From: Streptomyces viridiviolaceus
Lineage (GTDB): Bacteria; Actinomycetota; Actinomycetes; Streptomycetales; Streptomycetaceae
DNA length: 64,000 nt
Reading direction: 5' to 3'
NCBI RefSeq assembly: GCF_014650995.1
Contig: NZ_BMWA01000004.1
Span: 248,001-312,000, forward strand
Below, piece after piece: positions 24,982 to 33,116 of the stretch; within the stretch, counting starts at the first letter, position 1; every line of letters starts with the position of its first letter. The notes under the pieces were generated by a model, which saw only the letters and a program-made list of their open reading frames with translations, did not search any database and had not been told where the DNA came from. Position numbers and translations under genes: made by a program.

Positions 24982-26469
24982 GTGAACACCGAGAACGAGG
25001 GCACCGCGGTACCCCCGGCCCCGTCTGCACCCCCCGTGCCGGTGGAATCTCCCACAGCCTCCCCCGAGCCGCCGGCACCGGCCACCGGCGCGGCGACGAC
25101 ACCGGCGCACGCCCCCGGAACGGCGGACCGGCCGCCGGCGCCTGCCGCCGGGCCGCCGAGCGGTGCGCCCCAGGCACACGCCTCCCACGGGCACCCGGGA
25201 CACACGCCCCACGGACCCGCCGCCCAGGGCTCGGCGCCCGACGCCTCCTGGCCACCGCCCCCGCCGCCGGCCGGCCCGTCCTACGGCGGCGGTGGCGACG
25301 GCTCCAGCGGCGGATGGGGAGCCTCGTACCAGCCGCCCGCCCCGAAGTCCGGCCGCGGCCGCGGGGGCATCGCGGCGATCCTGGTCGCCGCGCTGGTCGC
25401 GGGGGGAGTCGGCGGCGGACTCGGCTACACCCTCGCGAGGAACAACGACGAGACCGGTTCCACGACGGTCTCCGCCCCCGACTCCGGCGGCTCCTTCAAG
25501 CGGGATGCGGGCACGATCGCGGGTGTGGCCGCCAAGGCGCTGCCCAGCACGGTCACCATCGAGGCCGAGGGCAGCAACGGCGAGGGCGGCACCGGCACCG
25601 GCTTCGTCTTCGACAAGCAGGGCCACATCGTCACCAACAACCACGTGGTGGCGGAGGCCGTCGACGGCGGGAAGCTGAGCGCGACCTTCCCCGACGGCAG
25701 GAAGTACGACGCCGAAGTGGTCGGCAACGCCCAGGGCTACGACGTGGCGGTCATCAAGCTCGAGGACACCCCGTCGAACGTGCAGCCGCTCACCCTCGGC
25801 AACTCCGACAAGGTCGCGATCGGCGACAGCACCATCGCGATCGGCGCTCCCTTCGGCCTGTCCAACACGGTGACCACGGGCATCATCAGCGCCAAGAACC
25901 GTCCCGTGGCCTCCAGCGACGGCAGCGCCAGCAGCAAGGCGTCCTACATGAGCGCCCTGCAGACCGACGCCTCGATCAACCCGGGCAACTCCGGTGGCCC
26001 GCTGCTGGACGCGCAGGGCAACGTGATCGGCATCAACTCCGCGATCCAGTCCACGAGCAACGGCGGCTTGGGCGGCACCGGCCAGGCCGGCTCGATCGGC
26101 CTGGGCTTCGCCATCCCGATCAACCAGGCCAAGTACGTCGCCCAGCAGCTCATCAAGACGGGCAAGCCGGTGTACGCCAAGATCGGCGCCTCCGTCTCCC
26201 TGGAGGAGACGACGAACGGCGCCCAGATCACCGACCAGGGCGCAGGCGGCTCCGAGGCCGTCGAGGCCGGCGGTCCCGCCGCCGACGCGGGCCTCAAGCC
26301 CGGCGACGTCATCACCAAGCTCGACGACCGGGTGATCGACAGCGGCCCGACCCTGATCGGTGAGATCTGGACCCACAAGCCGGGCGACAAGGTCACGGTC
26401 ACCTACGAACGCGACGGCAAGGAGCGCACGGTCGAACTCACCCTGGGCTCCCGGGTCGGCGACAGCTGA
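24982..26469 (+). CDS. HtrA/DegP-like membrane-anchored serine protease with PDZ domain
   Basis: A 495-residue protease of protein quality control at the cell surface. A long Pro/Ala-rich cytoplasmic N-terminus (1–122) is followed by one membrane helix (IAAILVAALVAGGVGGGLGY), a trypsin-like domain with catalytic His221 (TNNHVV), Asp254 (YDVAVI) and Ser337 (GNSGGP), and a PDZ domain (about 385–490, AGLKPGDVI). The start is GTG 24982 with GAGGAGAG upstream. A hairpin and tRNA-Ser follow. The Pro-rich N-terminus could bind partners or spacer proteins. Confidence 0.93.
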   Translation: MNTENEGTAVPPAPSAPPVPVESPTASPEPPAPATGAATTPAHAPGTADRPPAPAAGPPSGAPQAHASHGHPGHTPHGPAAQGSAPDASWPPPPPPAGPSYGGGGDGSSGGWGASYQPPAPKSGRGRGGIAAILVAALVAGGVGGGLGYTLARNNDETGSTTVSAPDSGGSFKRDAGTIAGVAAKALPSTVTIEAEGSNGEGGTGTGFVFDKQGHIVTNNHVVAEAVDGGKLSATFPDGRKYDAEVVGNAQGYDVAVIKLEDTPSNVQPLTLGNSDKVAIGDSTIAIGAPFGLSNTVTTGIISAKNRPVASSDGSASSKASYMSALQTDASINPGNSGGPLLDAQGNVIGINSAIQSTSNGGLGGTGQAGSIGLGFAIPINQAKYVAQQLIKTGKPVYAKIGASVSLEETTNGAQITDQGAGGSEAVEAGGPAADAGLKPGDVITKLDDRVIDSGPTLIGEIWTHKPGDKVTVTYERDGKERTVELTLGSRVGDS

Positions 26470-26505
26470 CCCACCCGCGGGCGCACCGACCCGCTACCCT
26501 GGTCC

Positions 26506-26530
26506 CGCGCCGCCGATCACGGGCGGCGCG
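26506..26530 (+). terminator. Hairpin between htrA and tRNA-Ser
   Basis: CGCGCCGCC at 26506–26514 pairs with GGCGGCGCG at 26522–26530, ending one base before the tRNA. It could terminate htrA, but its position overlaps any tRNA promoter. Confidence 0.55.
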
Positions 26531-26531
26531 G

Positions 26532-26618
26532 GGAGGTGTGCCCGAGCGGCCTAAGGGAACGGTCTTGAAAACCGTCGTGGCAGCGATGTCACCGTGGGTT
26601 CAAATCCCACCGCCTCCG
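26532..26618 (+). tRNA. tRNA-Ser (UGA)
   Basis: A full class II cloverleaf: acceptor GGAGGTG pairs with CGCCTCC (one G·U), the anticodon stem encloses CTTGAAA giving anticodon UGA, there is a long variable arm, and the T-loop is TTCAAAT between GTGGG and CCCAC. CCA is not encoded. Its 3' half is partly duplicated exactly 1000 bases downstream. Confidence 0.97.
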
Positions 26619-26637
26619 CTTGTTGAGCCGAGAGAAT

Positions 26638-26671
26638 GGTCCCTGACCTGGGTAGTTGGTCGGGGGCCTTT
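26638..26671 (+). terminator. Probable tRNA terminator
   Basis: GGTCCCTGACC and GGTCGGGGGCC can pair with G·U allowance, followed by TTTCG, about 20 bases after tRNA-Ser. Confidence 0.5.
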
Positions 26672-26772
26672 CGCATGCGTGGACCCTGTGACTGCCCTGT
26701 GTCCCCCGTGGTCTCCCGTTCGATCGGGCACGGCTGGGGCACGACGACGTCCTGCGGGCCCGAGGTTTCGGC

Positions 26773-27414
26773 TCAGGCCCCCGTAGACGGGATCGACCTC
26801 CGCGTACGTCGTCGGACTGCGTAGCCTCCGATGCCGACCAGGGTCAGCACGATCCCGAGGCTCCCGAGCGTCGCCAACACCGTCGGCACGGTGGAGTCCT
26901 CCAGCACCCGTCCCTGCACTCCAGAGGCCGCGACACTGCCTGACCGCTCGCCGAGGTGGAAGCGCGAGTCGTTGGAGTTGTCCCGGTGGTCGCCCAGCAA
27001 GAACAAACGTCCGTCCGGCACCGTCACGTCGTACGGCTTGACCGTCGGGTTGTCTTCGTTGTCCGTCGCGTACGGCTCGTCGACCGGCTTTCCGTTCACC
27101 GAGACCCGGTTCCCCTCACCCGCCACGTGATCGCCACCCATCCCGATGACCCGCCGCAGCAGCGGTCCGAGCGGAGTGTGCTCGGGTGCCTCGATGAGCA
27201 GGACATCGCCCCGGTGTATTTCGCTCGCGTCGATCCGCTCCAGGAACAGTCGATCGCCCTGGCGGTACGTGGGTGTCATCGAGTCACCCATGACCGTGGC
27301 CATCCTGTAGTTCGCGAGCGTGTACGCGATGGTCCCCACCAGGAGGGTCAACCCGAGTGGTGCCAACATCCAGGCCGCATCTCTCCACCTGCCGACTGCT
27401 CTTCGCTGCCGCAT
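26773..27414 (-). CDS. Type I signal peptidase-like protein (S26)
   Basis: A 213-residue membrane protein. One N-terminal helix (about 14–35) precedes the S26 domain with box B VMGDSMTPTY (catalytic Ser45), box C-type GDRLFLER, box D LLRRVIGMGGD and box E GDHRDNSNDSR; a second helix lies near the C-terminus (VLATLGSLGIVLTLVGIGGY). At the usual general-base Lys of box D (KRV) there is Arg (RRV). ATG 27414 has GAGGGAAG upstream; the longer frame lacks one. The gene stands alone between tRNA-Ser and the partial copy of its 3' half. No substrate gene is adjacent. Confidence 0.85.
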   Translation of the reverse strand: MRQRRAVGRWRDAAWMLAPLGLTLLVGTIAYTLANYRMATVMGDSMTPTYRQGDRLFLERIDASEIHRGDVLLIEAPEHTPLGPLLRRVIGMGGDHVAGEGNRVSVNGKPVDEPYATDNEDNPTVKPYDVTVPDGRLFLLGDHRDNSNDSRFHLGERSGSVAASGVQGRVLEDSTVPTVLATLGSLGIVLTLVGIGGYAVRRRTRRSIPSTGA

Positions 27415-27493
27415 GATCTTCCCTCTTCGTGAACCGCCCGACGGCTGTGCGGGCCAGCAGAGGCTATGCGGGACAAGCCGCAAGCGTCGTACC

Positions 27494-27573
27494 GGTCGCT
27501 GACCAACTCGCGGATCGATCCGGCGCTCGGCGACCGCGAGTTGTCGAGCCGGCGGCCGATCACGGTCGCTGAG
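27494..27573. repeat. Inverted and direct repeats beside the tRNA remnant
   Basis: CAACTCGCGG at 27504–27513 is perfectly inverted at 27534–27543. GGTCGCTGA also occurs at 27494–27502 and 27565–27573. These lie immediately before the tRNA-like segment, as arm-type integrase sites often do at att sites. Confidence 0.55.
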
Positions 27574-27576
27574 CGG

Positions 27577-27620
27577 GTGGCAGCGATGTCACCGTGGGTT
27601 CGAATCCCATCGCCGCCGCA
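27577..27620 (+). repeat. Partial duplicate of the tRNA-Ser 3' half (att-like)
   Basis: Positions 27577–27601 repeat 26577–26601 exactly (25 bases: variable arm and T-stem). After that the match continues with scattered differences to the acceptor end (for example CCCATCGCCGCCGC against CCCACCGCCTCCGC). The 5' half of a tRNA is missing, so this is not a functional tRNA. It is best read as an old integration scar or tRNA remnant. Confidence 0.7.
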
Positions 27621-27628
27621 GTGAGAGA

Positions 27629-27656
27629 AGGGGGTGTCCCGCCGGGGCACCCTTTC
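27629..27656. terminator. Hairpin after the tRNA remnant
   Basis: AAGGGGGTGTCCC and GGGGCACCCTTT can form a stem around a short GC loop, directly after the tRNA-like segment, in the usual place for a tRNA terminator. Confidence 0.5.
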
Positions 27657-27742
27657 GGCATGTCCGGGGCTGTGACAGGGATGTGACCGGAGGTGTGGCT
27701 TCCGCCACGGTCGTGGGGTGTCCGTCCTGGTGGGGTGGGGTG

Positions 27743-28666
27743 ATGAGAACCTCCCTGCCCCGCGCGGCCCTTGGGGCGCTGGCCCTCGCCGTCCTGCTCG
27801 GTGGCTGCGGCACGCCGACCGCCGCGCCGGGAGCCAAGGGGGCGGGACCGTGCGGAGCGGAGACTGCTTCCGGTGTGCCGGGTCCCGCTGCGGGCGCCGG
27901 GGGGCCGGCGCAGGACGGAGTGCGGGTCGTCGGGACGGTCGAGCAGGCCCGTGACGGCGCCTCGTCGTGTGTCGTGGCGTACTCGGTGACCAATCGGGAG
28001 GCCGAGCCCTTCACGTACACCATCACCTTCACCCTGACCGACGCGCAGGGCGGGGCGATGTCGAACACCGAGGAGACGGTGGCCGCCGTGGGTGCGGGCC
28101 GGACGGTGGGGCGCACCCTGGAGCCGGTGTCCGGCCGTGTCGAGGCCGGGCAGGTGCGGATCACGGACGTGAAGCGGGTGCCCTCGGACGAGGCGCCGGC
28201 GCCCGCGGGTACCTGCCCGCCGTCCGGGGTGCGCCTGACCGCCGACGACGGGGACGCGGCCATGGGGCTGCGGGTCGTGGGACTGCGACTGGAGAACTGC
28301 GGCACCCGTCCGTACTCCCTCGACGGCTACCCGGTGCTCGGGCTGCTCGACGAGGACCACGAGCCGGTGGACGGGATCGGGATCGTGCGCGGCGGTGAGG
28401 GCGTCGCCCTGGTGGACGGGTTCGACGACCCGCCCCGGCCGGTGACGCTGCGCCCGGGCGAGGCCGCCTCGTCGGGTCTGATGTGGCGCAACACCACCGG
28501 TTCCGGCGAGGCGGTGAACGTGCCGTACGTCAGGGTCGGGGCCCGGCCCGGCGCCGACCCGGTGATGGTCGCGCCGGACCTCGACCTCGGCACCACGGGG
28601 AAGCTCGGCGTCAGCGCGTGGCGGAAGGACGCGGCGAGCAGCCCGCCCGCCCGGCCCCGGCCCTGA
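27743..28666 (+). CDS. DUF4232-type lipoprotein
   Basis: A 307-residue exported lipoprotein with a signal ending LLGGC. The N-terminal half (about 30–165) is a beta-rich domain with a Cys pair. The C-terminal half has the DUF4232 pattern: CPPSGVRLT, GLRVVGLRLENCGTRPYSLDGYPVL and a late APDLDL stretch. ATG 27743 follows GGTGGGGTG. Its function is unknown; family members are abundant cell-surface proteins in Streptomyces. It converges on the prim-pol gene. Confidence 0.82.
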   Translation: MRTSLPRAALGALALAVLLGGCGTPTAAPGAKGAGPCGAETASGVPGPAAGAGGPAQDGVRVVGTVEQARDGASSCVVAYSVTNREAEPFTYTITFTLTDAQGGAMSNTEETVAAVGAGRTVGRTLEPVSGRVEAGQVRITDVKRVPSDEAPAPAGTCPPSGVRLTADDGDAAMGLRVVGLRLENCGTRPYSLDGYPVLGLLDEDHEPVDGIGIVRGGEGVALVDGFDDPPRPVTLRPGEAASSGLMWRNTTGSGEAVNVPYVRVGARPGADPVMVAPDLDLGTTGKLGVSAWRKDAASSPPARPRP

Positions 28667-28821
28667 GGCGCCCTGCACGGCTCCACGTCCCGCGCGGTCT
28701 CTCGGGTCCCGATGCGCACGGCGTCGACCGATCCGCACGGGTGGGCCGACGCGGCGCCCGGTGACGGCCCGGGGCAGCGGCGCGGCCGGCGCTCCGGGCC
28801 GCTCGTGCGTGTGCCGTGGGC

Positions 28822-29688
28822 TCAGGGGCGGTGGCCCGTCATCCGGGCCGCCGAGGCGATCGTCGCGCGGGCCTCGCGTTCGGACAGGCCGGTGCCCCGC
28901 GCCGCGTCGACCAGCGGGTCCACGAGCGCCGGACCGATGCCGTCCTCGTAGGCGCGGCAGGCCGCCCAGAACAGGCGGGTGTTGCGCTGGCCCTCGTGGG
29001 CGGCCAGGACGAACTGCACGAGGCCCTGGCCGTGTCCTCCGGTCACCGGCGGGGCCGGCCGGTGCGGGCGGGGCGGCGGGAGGAGGAGCCGGAGCAGGGC
29101 GGGCGGGCAGGGCGCCGGGCCGAGGTGCGCCGTGCCCGGGGCGGTGGCGTACGCGCCGTGCCCGGTGCGTGAGCCGGGGCCGACGAGGTAGCCGCCGGCG
29201 CCCCGGATGTCGATGCCGGGGGCGAGACGGCCGGCCGAGTTGGGGACGACGACGTCGGGCGGGCCGCTCAGCCACAGGTGGCGGCCGCCGCTGGGGGTGA
29301 GGACGACCACCGTGGGCGGGATCGTGAACAGGTGCCGCAGGGCCAGTTCGCGCAGGGCGGCCGAGGAGTCGGTGCTCGACTTCGTGTCCAGGTCGACGCC
29401 GATCAGGTGGTGCGGGGGCAGTCCGCAGGCGATGCCGTAGCCGGTCGCCCAGGGCGCCGCGGCGAACAGCGCGCGGATGCGCGCCGGGTCGGTGGAGGCG
29501 TCGTAGACACCGTGGCCGAAGCGGCCGCACTCGCCGTGGCAGGGGGCGGCGTCGGGATCGTCGCGGTGGGGGGAGCGCAGGGCCGGGAGCTTCGTCCGGG
29601 ACAGGGGGATGACGGCCAGCCCGCGTTCGGCGGCTGACAGGGCGTGCGCGAGGGCCAGCGTCGTGGCCTGCCGGTCTGTGGTGGCCAT
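28822..29688 (-). CDS. Bifunctional primase–polymerase domain protein
   Basis: A 288-residue protein with an archaeo-eukaryotic primase-type fold. It has AERGLAVIPLSRTKLPAL at the N-terminus, metal motif GVDLDTK, GGRHLWL, and PGIDIRGAGGYLVGPGS, all typical of prim-pol proteins. A C-terminal helical domain has QRNTRLFWAACRAYE. Such genes are usually on integrating plasmids and phages, though Streptomyces chromosomes carry solitary copies. A LexA-like box overlaps the promoter region 11–26 bases before the start, which would make it DNA-damage inducible. ATG 29688 has no obvious ribosome site, so the mRNA may be leaderless. Confidence 0.88.
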   Translation of the reverse strand: MATTDRQATTLALAHALSAAERGLAVIPLSRTKLPALRSPHRDDPDAAPCHGECGRFGHGVYDASTDPARIRALFAAAPWATGYGIACGLPPHHLIGVDLDTKSSTDSSAALRELALRHLFTIPPTVVVLTPSGGRHLWLSGPPDVVVPNSAGRLAPGIDIRGAGGYLVGPGSRTGHGAYATAPGTAHLGPAPCPPALLRLLLPPPRPHRPAPPVTGGHGQGLVQFVLAAHEGQRNTRLFWAACRAYEDGIGPALVDPLVDAARGTGLSEREARATIASAARMTGHRP

Positions 29689-30052
29689 GCTCCCATTTTC
29701 GTACGTATGTTCGAGAAAGGGAAGGGGGTCTCGCGCGACGCGCCGAGGGCGGGCGTACGGGCGGCACGTGTGCCGGAACGCTTCACCCCTTGCGGCACTT
29801 GGTGAGGAGCTGTCCGTACTGTCCTGAGCTGGGGCGCAAGGGAAGCAAAGGGGTTTATCGACTTGTCCTCACGCTTGAGGGCGAATCAGGGCTTCCGGGG
29901 TGGTTCGCCGGGGATCCGGTGGGCAACTCTGATCACGCGACGTCGTGCACAGCGTCGAGGCGGTCGGCCAACTGCCTTGGCATGAGCCCTAGTTCACGTA
30001 CTTCACGCGTTGTCGGCCGCAAGCCGGTGCGCACTTGTTCTGGAGGAACAAC
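29689..30052. other. 364-bp divergent region: LexA-like box and secreted-protein promoter
   Basis: The left end carries the LexA-like box for the prim-pol gene. The right end must carry the promoter of the small secreted protein, whose ribosome site GGAGGAA is at 30042–30048. No gene is seen between them. Confidence 0.6.
29699..29714. promoter_or_regulatory. LexA-box-like palindrome
   Basis: TCGTACGTATGTTCGA differs by one base from the actinobacterial SOS box TCGAAC-N4-GTTCGA. It lies directly upstream of the prim-pol start codon. Confidence 0.65.
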
Positions 30053-30379
30053 ATGGCAAGCATCCGTACCGCCCGCGTCATCGCCGCCGTCGCCGCCCTC
30101 CCGCTCGCCGCCGCGCTCTTCAGCGGCGTCGCGACGGCGGACAACGGCGCCTTCGCGGACGACGGATCGAACGCGACCGCTGCCGAGGCCTCCGCGGGCA
30201 TCATCGGCAGCGGCGTAGGCGACGACAACAACGGCAACTCGTCCACCACGCAGCAGCAGGCGGTCGGCTCGGGCGCGTCGAACCAGAGCAACACCGCGCA
30301 GGTCGACGGTTCGGCGTTCACGGCCATCAACCAGGGCAACGACAACACGGCCGTCACCTTCTCGCCGCTGTGGTGGTGA
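30053..30379 (+). CDS. Small secreted Asn/Gln-rich protein
   Basis: A 108-residue protein. A signal peptide (about 1–30) ends ATA and a mature chain of about 75 residues follows. The second half is rich in Asn, Gln, Ser and Thr, with patterns such as STTQQQAVGSGASNQSNTAQ and AINQGNDNTAVTF, which resemble the Q-x-G-N-x-N-x-A half-repeats of curlin amyloids. It ends in SPLWW. It is neither a chaplin nor a rodlin by sequence. ATG 30053 has GGAGGAA; a strong terminator follows. It may be a surface or aggregating protein. Confidence 0.8.
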   Translation: MASIRTARVIAAVAALPLAAALFSGVATADNGAFADDGSNATAAEASAGIIGSGVGDDNNGNSSTTQQQAVGSGASNQSNTAQVDGSAFTAINQGNDNTAVTFSPLWW

Positions 30380-30381
30380 GC

Positions 30382-30417
30382 TGAGGACCGGTGCGGGTGC
30401 TCCGGCACCGGTCCTCA
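30382..30417 (+). terminator. Terminator of the secreted-protein gene
   Basis: A perfect 13-bp stem: TGAGGACCGGTGC at 30382–30394 with 30405–30417, loop of 10 bases, two bases after the stop codon. Confidence 0.85.
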
Positions 30418-30452
30418 CCTTCTGCGCGGGTGTGCTTCATGGGGTCGTACGA

Positions 30453-30490
30453 CGCCTGGGCGGCGGTGCTTCTGCACCGCCGCCCAGGCG
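30453..30490. terminator. Second perfect 17-bp hairpin
   Basis: CGCCTGGGCGGCGGTGC at 30453–30469 pairs perfectly with 30474–30490 around the tetraloop TTCT. It could be a second terminator or part of a structured RNA, since no gene ends just before it. Confidence 0.75.
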
Positions 30491-30702
30491 TTCGTGGGCG
30501 TCCGGGTCCACCCGGCGGCCGGCCGGCCCACCGGCCCCGGCGGTGAAGACCCGCGGCCCCCAGGGGTGAACCCGCACTCCACCTCCTCCGCTCGTCCACC
30601 TACAGGAGGTGCAGCAGGCCCCACCCCTACAACCTGAGGGGGACTCCGCTTCGGGACCTGCGGCCGATCCGCGGGCGGGCCCTGCGCTCATAGCGTTGAG
30701 CC

Positions 30703-31260
30703 ATGACCACACCCGTCTGCACCAGCGCTTCGAACGCCGCTACAGCAGTGACGCAGACCTTCCCGTACGCGTCGTTCTCGTCGTACGTGAAGGCCCGCCA
30801 GCCGGTGCTGCTGCGTACCGCCCGGTCGCTGACCGCGAACCCGAGCGACGCGGAGGACCTCCTGCAGACCGCGCTCACCAAGACGTACGTCGCCTGGGAG
30901 CGCATAGAGGACCATCGCGCGCTCGACGGCTATGTGCGCCGGGCGCTGCTGAACACCCGGACGTCGCAGTGGCGCAAGCGCAAGGTCGACGAGTTCGCGT
31001 GCGACGAGCTGCCCGAGCCGGAGCCCGTGCCCGGCGGGGACGATCCGGCGGAGCGTCAGGCGCTGCACGACGCGATGTGGCGGGCAATCACCAAGCTGCC
31101 GGCCCGGCAGCGGGCGATGGTGGTCCTGAGGTACTACGAGGACCTCAGCGAGGCCCAGACGGCCGAAGTGCTCGGAGTGTCCGTGGGCACGGTCAAGTCC
31201 GCGGTGTCCCGGGCGCTGGGCAAGCTCCGCGAAGACCCTGAGCTGGTGCTTGTTCGGTAA
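30703..31260 (+). CDS. ECF sigma factor (SigE family)
   Basis: A 185-residue sigma factor with region 2 (about 20–90, LLRTARSLTANPSDAEDLLQTALTKTYVAWERI) and region 4 (about 125–180, LPARQRAMVVLRYYEDLSEAQTAEVLGVSVGTVKSAVSRALGKLR). There is no region 1.1 or 3. No anti-sigma gene is adjacent on either side, so control is not evident. The start ATG 30703 has only a weak GAG upstream; leaderless initiation is possible. The neighbours, a secreted protein and an acyl-CoA synthetase, give no clear regulon hint. Confidence 0.88.
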   Translation: MTTPVCTSASNAATAVTQTFPYASFSSYVKARQPVLLRTARSLTANPSDAEDLLQTALTKTYVAWERIEDHRALDGYVRRALLNTRTSQWRKRKVDEFACDELPEPEPVPGGDDPAERQALHDAMWRAITKLPARQRAMVVLRYYEDLSEAQTAEVLGVSVGTVKSAVSRALGKLREDPELVLVR

Positions 31261-31333
31261 TGGGGCCCTTTGTGGGCGTCCGGCGGGGGGCACTGTCGGG
31301 CACCGTGCGCTGATCGATCACCCGGGAGTAGTG

Positions 31334-31351
31334 ACATACCGCGCGGTATGT
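31334..31351. promoter_or_regulatory. Perfect 18-bp palindromic operator candidate
   Basis: ACATACCGCGCGGTATGT is a perfect palindrome 59 bases before the acyl-CoA synthetase start. Size and symmetry fit a TetR-family operator of the fatty-acid-metabolism type. Confidence 0.7.
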
Positions 31352-31409
31352 GCGCAGAATCAGCGCAACCCTTACCGCCGCGTAGGCAATGTCGCCCCGG
31401 GAGGACACC

Positions 31410-33065
<1,656 letters not shown>

Positions 33066-33074
33066 CCCCCGCGG

Positions 33075-33110
33075 ACGTGCGCCGGCCGGGCGCCTCGGCC
33101 CGGCGCACGT
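33075..33110. terminator. Terminator between convergent genes
   Basis: ACGTGCGCCGG at 33075–33085 pairs with 33100–33110. It sits between the acyl-CoA ligase and the MFS gene, which converge. Confidence 0.75.
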
Positions 33111-33116
33111 GCCCGT

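Larger units (their letters stand above)
30380..30702. other. 323-bp gene-free region with two hairpins
   Basis: Between the secreted-protein gene and the ECF sigma gene. It holds two strong hairpins (30382–30417 and 30453–30490) and then Pro-codon-like GC-rich DNA without a convincing gene. A stretch with CAGGAGGTG near 30603 looks like a ribosome site but no good frame follows. The sigma-factor promoter should lie near 30650–30700. Confidence 0.55.

Noticed and set aside
27577..27620. A second tRNA-Ser gene
   Set aside because: Only the 3' half is present; no anticodon arm or D arm can be formed.
30603..30702. A small gene after the ribosome-site-like CAGGAGGTG
   Set aside because: No start codon at the right distance opens a frame with normal codon bias; the region is more likely the sigma-gene promoter.
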